A stretch of DNA of 64,000 bases from Streptomyces sp. yr375 (GTDB taxonomy: Bacteria > Actinomycetota > Actinomycetes > Streptomycetales > Streptomycetaceae). Below the pieces are notes generated by a model that was given only the letters and a program-made list of their open reading frames with translations, was not told where the DNA came from and made no database searches. A program made the position numbers and the translations under genes. Position 1 is the stretch's first letter; every line of letters starts with the position of its first letter. The stretch lies in the NCBI RefSeq assembly GCF_900110755.1, contig NZ_FOFF01000003.1:310001-374000 (forward strand), in the 5' to 3' direction. This document shows positions 25,806-32,246 of the stretch, one piece after another.

Positions 25806-26810
25806 TTCTTCGACCACCTCCTCCCGCCGTTCCCGCCGGCCTCGGCCGCGCAGGGCAGGTCGACGGTCGACGTCGGCCCGGACCTCTTCAAGGGCGACAG
25901 CGGCCACACCGCCGGCCCCTACGGACTCGACCAGCGGGTGCCGATGCTCGTCATATCGCCCTGGAGCAAGGGCGGTTACGTCTGCTCCGAGACGCTCGAC
26001 CACACCTCGGTCATCCGGTTCATGGAGCGCCGCTTCGGCGTCCACGAGCCGAACATCTCACCGTGGCGCCGGGCCGTCTGCGGCGACCTGACCGCCGCGT
26101 TCGACTTCTCCCGCACCGACACCCGGCCGGTCGCCCTGCCGGACACCGACGGCTACCGGCCCCCGGACAAGGTCCGCCACCCCGACTACGTGCCCACCCC
26201 GCCGGCCCACCCCGTCCTGCCGAAACAGGAGTGCGGCCAGCGCCCCACCCGCCCCCTCAAGTACGCACCCGGCGTGGACGGTTCGGCCGATCCGACCGCC
26301 GGGACCCTCACCCTCCCCTTCGCCTCCGGAGCCGAAGCGGGCGCCGCCTTCCTGGTCACCTCCGGCAACCGCACCGACGGGCCGTGGAGTTACACCACCG
26401 GGGCGGGCGCGACCGTCTCCGACACCTGGAACTCGGCGTACTCCGGTGGCGCGCACGACCTGACCGTGCACGGCCCGAACGGCTTCCTGCGCGCCTTCAG
26501 GCAGGCGGCGAAGACGGCCGGGCCCGAGGTGGTCGCCCGGCACGTCGGCGACGACGTCGAACTGACCTTCACCCACCGGGGTTACGGCACGGTCGAGCTG
26601 AAGCTCGCCGACGGCTACGGCGGCCGGGCCACGACCGTCAAGCTGCGGCCCGGCGCGGTGCTCATGCGCACCGTGGACCTGCGCGCGAGCCGCCGGTGGT
26701 ACGACCTCACCGTCACGTCCCCCGCCGACCCGGCGTTCCTCAGGCGGTTCGCCGGACACGTCGAGAACGGCGACCCCGGCGTGAGCGACCCGGCGATCGT
26801 CACGGAATGA
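25794..26810 (+). pseudogene. phosphocholine-type phospholipase C, 3' half
   Basis: This is the remainder of the phospholipase interrupted at 17761. The frame opens at the att core (ENDGFFDHLLPPFPPAS) and runs to the TGA at 26810. It includes the conserved catalytic-domain end VPMLVISPWSKGGYVCSETLDHTSVIRFMERRFGV and two C-terminal beta-domains (AAFLVTSGNRTDGPWSYTTG; HRGYGTVELKLADGYGG) typical of this family. It has no start codon of its own and no signal. All the conserved blocks look intact, suggesting either recent insertion or that the joined gene is sometimes restored. Confidence 0.9.
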
Positions 26811-26844
26811 CCCTGTTGTCACTCCCTCGGGATAGTGTGCGCCG

Positions 26845-27663
26845 GTGACCACGCATTCGAACACACCTTCAGGTTGGTACCCGGACCCGCACGGGGCGGC
26901 CCAGACCCTGCGCTACTGGGACGGTGCCCAGTGGACCGACCACACGCACGCTGACGGCAAGGGGCAGACGCCCCCGCAGATCCCGCAGCAGGCGGGGCCT
27001 GACGGGCGGGTCCAGCAGCAGGTGCAGCAGCAGGCCGGGGTCGCGCCGAGCGGCCCCGGCGGCGGCACCCTCTTCAGCGAACCCGTGCTGGTGGTGAACC
27101 AGAAGGCCAAGCTCATAGAGCTGACCAACGAGTACAAGGTCATGGACCAGCAGGGCAACCAGCTCGGCTCGGTCATCCAGGTCGGACAGAGCACGCTGCG
27201 CAAGATCGTGCGCTTCGTCGCCAGCATCGACCAGTACCTGACGCAGCGGCTGGAGATCCGCGACGCCCACGGACAGCCGGTGCTGCTGCTGACCCGGCCC
27301 GCGAAGATCTTCAAGTCACGGGTGATCGTGACGCGCCCCGACGGGCAGCCGGTCGGCGAGATCGTCCAGCAGAACATGATCGGGAAGATCAACTTCTCCA
27401 TCGAGGCGGGCGGCCAGAAGGTCGGCGCGATCAAGGCGGAGAACTGGCGCGCCTGGAACTTCTCGATCGTCGACCACGCGGACAACGAGGTCGCCCGGAT
27501 CACCAAGACCTGGGAGGGCCTCGCCAAGACGATGTTCACCACCGCGGACAACTACGTCCTGCAGATCCACTACCAACTGCCCGAACCCCTGCTGAGCCTG
27601 GTCGTCGCCACAGCCCTGACCGTGGACACCGCACTCAAACAGGACGCCCGCGGCCTGGGCTGA
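26845..27663 (+). CDS. scramblase/LURP-one-like protein with N-terminal DUF2510 motif
   Basis: A 272-aa protein starts at GTG 26845. The first 35 residues are a DUF2510 segment (GWYPDPHGAAQTLRYWDGAQWTDHTH). A Gln-rich linker is followed by a beta-barrel domain with FSEPVLVVNQKAKLIELTNEY, QRLEIRDAHGQPVLLLTRPAKIFKSRV and a final hydrophobic helix (LLSLVVATALTVDTAL). This is the phospholipid-scramblase-related (tubby-like) fold found in actinobacterial DUF2510 proteins. Its function is unknown; membrane association is likely. The tandem repeat array begins immediately after its stop codon. Confidence 0.72.
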   Translation: MTTHSNTPSGWYPDPHGAAQTLRYWDGAQWTDHTHADGKGQTPPQIPQQAGPDGRVQQQVQQQAGVAPSGPGGGTLFSEPVLVVNQKAKLIELTNEYKVMDQQGNQLGSVIQVGQSTLRKIVRFVASIDQYLTQRLEIRDAHGQPVLLLTRPAKIFKSRVIVTRPDGQPVGEIVQQNMIGKINFSIEAGGQKVGAIKAENWRAWNFSIVDHADNEVARITKTWEGLAKTMFTTADNYVLQIHYQLPEPLLSLVVATALTVDTALKQDARGLG

Positions 27664-27890
27664 CGCCCGCTGGTTTGGGTGTATGCCCGCCGGTCTGGGC
27701 TGATGCCCAGCCGGTCTGCCTGACGCCCGCCGGCGTGGGCGTATGGCCGCCGGTGGGGGCTGACGCCCACCGGTCTGGGCGTATGCCCCCACCGGTCTGG
27801 GCGTATGCCCCCACCGGTCTGGGCGTATGCCCCCACCGGTCTGGGCGTATGCCCACCGGTCTGGGGTGATGCCCGGCCGGTCTGGCTGAC
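27664..27890. repeat. tandem array of 11 hairpin-forming 20-22 bp repeats
   Basis: The unit is GCCC(CC)ACCGGTCTGGGCGTAT, repeated about 11 times. Three copies of 22 bp are identical; the others are 20 bp and diverged. Each unit contains GCCCA-CCGGTC-TGGGC, a 5-bp stem, so the array can fold into a row of hairpins. It starts directly at the stop of the scramblase-like gene and ends about 45 bp before the converging transporter gene. It may serve as a bidirectional terminator. It is not a CRISPR array: no spacers. Confidence 0.85.
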
Positions 27891-27934
27891 GCCCGTGGTG
27901 TAGCCGATGCGCGATGTCGTGGACTACGCCGGGG

Positions 27935-28894
27935 CTACAGCCGGGTGAGGTGTTCGGGGCCGGTTGTCGGGCGGGGGAGTAGCGCCGGTTCGGCTGACGC
28001 CGTGTCCGGGCGTAGGGCCAGCACCGCTGCCACGGGGTGTTCCTCGTCGTCGTAGGTCTTGGTGGCGGCGTCGGGGTCCGGTGCGGCGCGTGACAGCAGG
28101 ACCACGCCCCGCCCCGCGAGCCCCGCGCCCGCCAGGGCGAGGAGTATGCCCGCGGCTCCGCCCTGGAGGCGTTCGCCGAGGAGCAGCAGGCCGATCGCGG
28201 CGGCGGCCACCGGGTTGGCCAGCGTGACCATCGCCAGCGGCGCGCCGAGGCCGCCCTGGTAGGCGGTCTGCGACAGCAGCAGCCCGCCCGCCGCGAACGC
28301 GGCGACCAGCAGCGCCACCCCGATCACCTGCATGCTGAGCAGCGGCCCCGAACGGTCCGTCGCGGCGACGGTCACCGTCTGGGTGAGCGCCGAGGCCACC
28401 CCGGAGGCGAAGCCGGACGCCGTCGCGTGCCGCAGCCCGGGCTTGGCGCCGCGCCGGGCCAGCAGCCCGATCAGCGCCGCCGTCGCCCCGGCCACCGCGA
28501 CCGCCTCCGGCAGGCTCAGGACGTCCTCGGGAGCCGGCCCGGAGGCCGTGACCAGGATCGCGGCCAGACCGGCCAGGGTCAGGGCGGTGCCCCGCCACTC
28601 GGCCGCGCCTACCCGCCGCCCCGCGACCCGCGAGCCCATCGGCACTGCCGCGACCAGCGTGAGCGCCCCGAGCGGCTGCACCACGGTGAGCGGACCGTAC
28701 TTCAGGGCGACCACATGCAGCAGCGCGGCGGCGGCGTTCAGCGCGACCGAGCACCACCACGCGCCGTTGCCGAGCATCCGCACCAGGCCGCTGCCGGGGT
28801 GCCGGGCGGCCAGCCGCTCCTGGGCGACGGCGGCGGCCGCGTAGGCGACGGCCGAGAAGAGGGACAGGACGACGGCGACGAGGGTGGCGTTCAT
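27935..28894 (-). CDS. EamA/DMT-superfamily transporter
   Basis: This 319-aa protein has about ten hydrophobic helices and the internal duplication of EamA transporters (first half MNATLVAVVLSLFSAVAYAAA; second half around LLVAAFAAGGLLLSQTAYQGG and LAMVTLANPVAAAAIGLLLLGE). It probably exports or imports a small metabolite; the substrate is unknown. The ATG overlaps the stop of the PAP2 gene (ATGA), so the two are co-translated. Confidence 0.85.
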   Translation of the reverse strand: MNATLVAVVLSLFSAVAYAAAAVAQERLAARHPGSGLVRMLGNGAWWCSVALNAAAALLHVVALKYGPLTVVQPLGALTLVAAVPMGSRVAGRRVGAAEWRGTALTLAGLAAILVTASGPAPEDVLSLPEAVAVAGATAALIGLLARRGAKPGLRHATASGFASGVASALTQTVTVAATDRSGPLLSMQVIGVALLVAAFAAGGLLLSQTAYQGGLGAPLAMVTLANPVAAAAIGLLLLGERLQGGAAGILLALAGAGLAGRGVVLLSRAAPDPDAATKTYDDEEHPVAAVLALRPDTASAEPALLPRPTTGPEHLTRL

Positions 28895-29715
28895 CGGTCC
28901 GCCCCCACCAGGGTCGGCCGCTCGGCCGGGACGAGGGTGCGTGCACCGTCTTCGGTCGAAGCCGCCGCCGTCACCGGGGCCGCCGGGGTCGTCGTGCGCC
29001 GGGGGGCCTGGATCAGCGTGAGAGCGAGAGCGAGCAGGGCGCCCGCCACGAGCGCGTCGAGCCAGTAGTGGTTCGCCGTGCCCACGATCACCAGCAGGGT
29101 CAGCAGCGGATGCAGCAGCCACAGCCACCGCCACCGCGACCGGGTGGCGACGATCAGCCCGACCGCCACCATCAGGGCCCAGCCGAAGTGCAGCGACGGC
29201 ATCGCCGCGAACTGGTTGGAGAGATGGTCCGTCTGCGGTGGGCCGTACACCGAAGGCCCGTACACGCGCGCGGTGTCCACCAACCCCGTCGCCGCCAGCA
29301 TCCGCGGCGGGGCCAGCGGGAAGGCGAGATGCAGCACCAGCGCGGCGGCGGTGAGGGCGGCCAGCACCCGGCGGGCCCACACGTAGTGCGCCGGACGCCG
29401 CAGGTACAGCCAGACCAGGAAGGCCACAGTGACCGGGAAGTGCACGGTCGCGTAGTACGTGTTCGCGACCTCGGCCAGGCCGCCACCGTGCAACAGCGGG
29501 GCCTGCACCGCGCCCTCGCCGGGCAGGTGCAGCCACCGTTCGACATGCCACACGTCGCGGGCGTTGCGGAAGGCCTCGCCGGTGTGGCCCGTGGCCAACT
29601 GCCGGCCGAACTTGTAGACGAGGAAGAGCCCTGCGACCAGCAGGAACTCGCGGACTATCGGCGGTCTCGCCGGTGTGGCCGGCTCCGCTTCCACAGGCTC
29701 GGTTCGGGCGTTCAT
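28891..29715 (-). CDS. PAP2-superfamily membrane phosphatase/phosphotransferase
   Basis: This 274-aa polytopic protein carries the PAP2 motifs in the bacterial inositol-phosphotransferase-like form: FPLAPPRM (about 148-155), NQFAAMPSLHFGWAL (about 187-201) and GTANHYWLDALVAG (about 231-244) with the two catalytic His. Such enzymes act on lipid phosphates at the membrane outer face. It is divergent from the TetR gene, with a palindromic operator between. Confidence 0.83.
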   Translation of the reverse strand: MNARTEPVEAEPATPARPPIVREFLLVAGLFLVYKFGRQLATGHTGEAFRNARDVWHVERWLHLPGEGAVQAPLLHGGGLAEVANTYYATVHFPVTVAFLVWLYLRRPAHYVWARRVLAALTAAALVLHLAFPLAPPRMLAATGLVDTARVYGPSVYGPPQTDHLSNQFAAMPSLHFGWALMVAVGLIVATRSRWRWLWLLHPLLTLLVIVGTANHYWLDALVAGALLALALTLIQAPRRTTTPAAPVTAAASTEDGARTLVPAERPTLVGADR

Positions 29716-29774
29716 CCCCCGGCCCCTTCACTGACGGTGGTGCGTTTGATCGATCGATACGATGGCGTACCGAA

Positions 29775-29816
29775 ACGCCAGTGTACCGATACGCGCGAGT
29801 ACCGGTACACTGGCGT
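29775..29816. promoter_or_regulatory. TetR-type operator, perfect 14-bp inverted repeat
   Basis: ACGCCAGTGTACCG (29775-29788) and its exact inverse complement CGGTACACTGGCGT (29803-29816) are separated by 14 bp. They lie in the divergent promoter region between the PAP2/transporter operon and the TetR gene. Further related ATCGATAC and GTATCGAT words flank it. It is the likely site for the adjacent TetR protein controlling both directions. Confidence 0.65.
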
Positions 29817-29906
29817 ATCGATTGACTTACGCCACACTGGAAGCAGGCCCGGAACGGACACCGGTGCGGACACGGGCGCGTACGCCGGAACGGAGAGGGA
29901 GAGACG

Positions 29907-30548
29907 ATGACGTCGCAGGCCGCGGAGGGACCGGAGCCGGTCGCCGCAACGCGCCGCTCCAAGATCACGCCCGAGCGTGAGCGGGAGTTCTTCGACGCCG
30001 TCCTCGAGCAGATCGGCGAGTGCGGGTACGAAGCGGTCACCATGGAGGGCGTCGCCGCCAGCACCAGGTGCAGCAAGTCCACGCTCTACCGGCAGTGGAA
30101 GACCAAGCCCCAGTTCGTCGTGGCGGCCCTGCGCTCGCGCCGCGCGGCGCGGCTCGCCGGCATCGACACCGGTTCGCTCGCCGACGACCTGCGCGCGGCG
30201 GCGCGGGCCGCGGGCCGCTGGTCGACGAGCGACAGCAAGCTGATGCAGGCCCTCGGCCACGCCGTCACCGGGGACGAGGACCTCGCGCGGGCGCTGCGCG
30301 AGGCGCTGATCGACCCGGAGATCGAGGCGCTGCGGGACATCCTGCGGCGCGGGGTCGAGCGCGGGGAGATCCCCGCCGGCCATCCCGCGCTGGAGTACGT
30401 CCCGGCGCAGTTGTTCGGCGTGGTCCGCGCCCGGCCGGTCGTCGACGGTCAGTACGCCGACCCGGACTACCTGGTCCGCTTCATGGAAGCCGCCGTCCTG
30501 CCCGCCCTCGGACTCGCTGCGACGTCACCGCCGCCGTCGTCTTCGTAG
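29907..30548 (+). CDS. TetR/AcrR-family transcriptional regulator
   Basis: This 213-aa protein has an N-terminal TetR DNA-binding domain (FFDAVLEQIGECGYEAVTME-GVAASTRCSKSTLYRQWKTK, about residues 28-68) and a C-terminal ligand domain of the TetR_C class (LIDPEIEALRDILRRGVERGEI). A good ribosome site (GGAGAGGGAGAG) precedes the ATG. Given the divergent arrangement and the shared palindrome, it probably represses itself and the PAP2-transporter operon. Confidence 0.88.
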   Translation: MTSQAAEGPEPVAATRRSKITPEREREFFDAVLEQIGECGYEAVTMEGVAASTRCSKSTLYRQWKTKPQFVVAALRSRRAARLAGIDTGSLADDLRAAARAAGRWSTSDSKLMQALGHAVTGDEDLARALREALIDPEIEALRDILRRGVERGEIPAGHPALEYVPAQLFGVVRARPVVDGQYADPDYLVRFMEAAVLPALGLAATSPPPSSS

Positions 30549-30554
30549 AAGACC

Positions 30555-30591
30555 CAGGCCGCCGTTCCCGGGATGACGGAACGACGGCCTG
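30555..30591. terminator. bidirectional hairpin terminator
   Basis: CAGGCCGCCGTTCC (30555-30568) pairs with GGAACGACGGCCTG (30578-30591) with one mismatch and a 9-nt loop. It lies between the converging TetR and DUF2510 genes. Confidence 0.7.
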
Positions 30592-30630
30592 CGTGCGCCG
30601 CACCGTGGGGACGGGGGCGGCGCGCACCCC

Positions 30631-30676
30631 CGGCCGGGTGGGGCACCCCTTGAGCGGAGGGCGCCCCACCCGGCCG
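30631..30676. terminator. second hairpin terminator between converging genes
   Basis: CGGCCGGGTGGGGC (30631-30644) pairs perfectly with GCCCCACCCGGCCG (30663-30676). With the preceding hairpin it forms a double, strong, GC-rich terminator. Confidence 0.7.
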
Positions 30677-30688
30677 TCGTCGCGGGGC

Positions 30689-31768
30689 TCACACGTTCGT
30701 GCCGCTGCCGCCGCCCGTCGACACCTTGATGCCGGTGGTGATGGTGTCGATGACCGTCAAGCTCTGGTCGGCGTCCAGGCCGAAGCGGAGCACCACCAGC
30801 CGCTTGGGGTCCGCGGGCGCCGGGAACGCCAGCGACTCGACGACGCCGTCCGCGCCCTTGCTGGTGACCGCCTTCCAGCGCACCAGGTAGCCCTTCTGCC
30901 CGGCCACCGTCACCGCCTTCGAGGCGAGCACCTGGTGCGAGGTGATCGCGCCGTACGTCGTACCGCCGTAGGACTCCTCCGCGTTGGCCGCGATGTCCGC
31001 CTTCGCGACCTCCTCGGCGGTGTCGCCCTTGGTCTTGAGCGCCTCGACGGGAACCGAGTACACGCCCCCCTTGGTGCAGGTCTTGGTGGTGTCGCCGGGG
31101 CACTTGTAGGAGGAGTCGGAGGTAACCTGCGCGCCCACGCTGATCTGCTGGCCGGTCCAGCCGGCCGGGATGGGGATGCTGATCCCGTTGAGTGCGTCGG
31201 TCACCGCACCGCTCTTGATCTTCGGTGCCTCGGACTCACCGGGCGAGGGAGAGGCTCCGCCGGAACCACCGGAACCGTCGGAGCCACCGGACCCGCCTGA
31301 ACCACCCGAGCCCCCCGAACCGCCGGAGCCACCGGACCCGCCCGAGCCGCCGAACGGACCGCCCTGACCGCCGCCGTTGCCACCCTGGCCGCCCGAGCCG
31401 CCCTGCCCACCCGGCCCCTGGGCCGTGCCGCCGCCGCTGGAGCCGTCGTCCTTGGCCAGCGCGTACACGCCGACCCCGATGCTGGCCAGGACCGCGACGG
31501 CCGCGGCGACGGCTATGCCCGTCCGCAGCCCGCGCCGCCGGCCCGCGCCCGGCGGAGCGTCGGGGTGCCCGGGATATCCCGAATATCCCGGGTGCGCCGG
31601 ATACGCCCCGCCGACCGGGGTCTGCGCCGGCGGACCCCATACGGCGCCCTCGCCCGCGGTGCGGGTCTGGTCCGTCCATGCCTTGCCGTCCCACCAGCGT
31701 TCGGTGGCGGGACCGTCACTTGTCTGCCCCGGGTCGGGATACCACCCGGGAGGAGTCACCTGCGTCAT
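30689..31768 (-). CDS. DUF2510 membrane-anchored protein with Gly-Ser linker
   Basis: This 359-aa protein starts with a DUF2510 segment (PPGWYPDPGQTSDGPATERW). A Pro/Gly/Tyr-rich stretch is followed by one membrane helix (TGIAVAAAVAVLASIGVGVYAL, about 100-121) and a long Gly-Gly-Ser repeat linker (about 128-195). The extracytoplasmic C-terminal domain (about 205-359) has a PsbP/LpqN-like feel (NGISIPIPAGWTG... AVTVAGQKGYLVRWKAVTSK). Its function is unknown; it is probably a cell-envelope protein. The Gly-Ser linker is encoded by 9-bp tandem repeats at about 31230-31440. Confidence 0.75.
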   Translation of the reverse strand: MTQVTPPGWYPDPGQTSDGPATERWWDGKAWTDQTRTAGEGAVWGPPAQTPVGGAYPAHPGYSGYPGHPDAPPGAGRRRGLRTGIAVAAAVAVLASIGVGVYALAKDDGSSGGGTAQGPGGQGGSGGQGGNGGGQGGPFGGSGGSGGSGGSGGSGGSGGSGGSDGSGGSGGASPSPGESEAPKIKSGAVTDALNGISIPIPAGWTGQQISVGAQVTSDSSYKCPGDTTKTCTKGGVYSVPVEALKTKGDTAEEVAKADIAANAEESYGGTTYGAITSHQVLASKAVTVAGQKGYLVRWKAVTSKGADGVVESLAFPAPADPKRLVVLRFGLDADQSLTVIDTITTGIKVSTGGGSGTNV

Positions 31769-32246
31769 GCCCCCACCGTATGAGGCGTCGGTGAAAGCCG
31801 GATGAGAGGGCGGCCACTCTTTTGGATTCGGCCTGAGAATCGGCATGGGAATCGGCCGGGGAGCAGCTCTTGGCGCGGCCTTGGAGCCGCCCTGCAATGA
31901 CCTTGGAACGATCTCGGCGCGGGCTCGGCGTTTGCTCGGCGCGGGCTCGGCGCGATCTCGGCTCGGTCCCGGCACCGTAGCGGAGCCGGTTCGGAGCCGG
32001 TGCGGCATCGCTTCGGAACCGGCTTCGCTCGCCCGACCGCCCCGCTGGCGTGAATTCGACGTCAATTCGACGCGCGTCACTCGCCGTTGACACCAGGGGG
32101 CCACGTCCGCAGGCCCGCCGGGGCCTCCCGGCTCGTCGCCCGTCACTCGTCGAGGCGGTACCTGCCCGGACCGTCCTCCGCTTCGGCCTCGGGACGGCTA
32201 CGCTCGAGGTCTGTACGTCGTTCGGGCGACTTGGGGAGGTAGCGGG
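31769..32246. other. divergent intergenic region, no gene seen
   Basis: A 478-bp gap separates the DUF2510 gene (minus) and the large ATPase (plus). It contains a cluster of short repeats of CTCGGCGCGGG type (about 31915-31990) and should hold both promoters. A ribosome-site-like GGGGAGGTAG precedes the ATPase ATG. Confidence 0.5.

Noticed and set aside
27664..27890. Possible CRISPR array
   Set aside because: Units follow directly without unique spacers and no cas genes are nearby; it is a tandem hairpin repeat.
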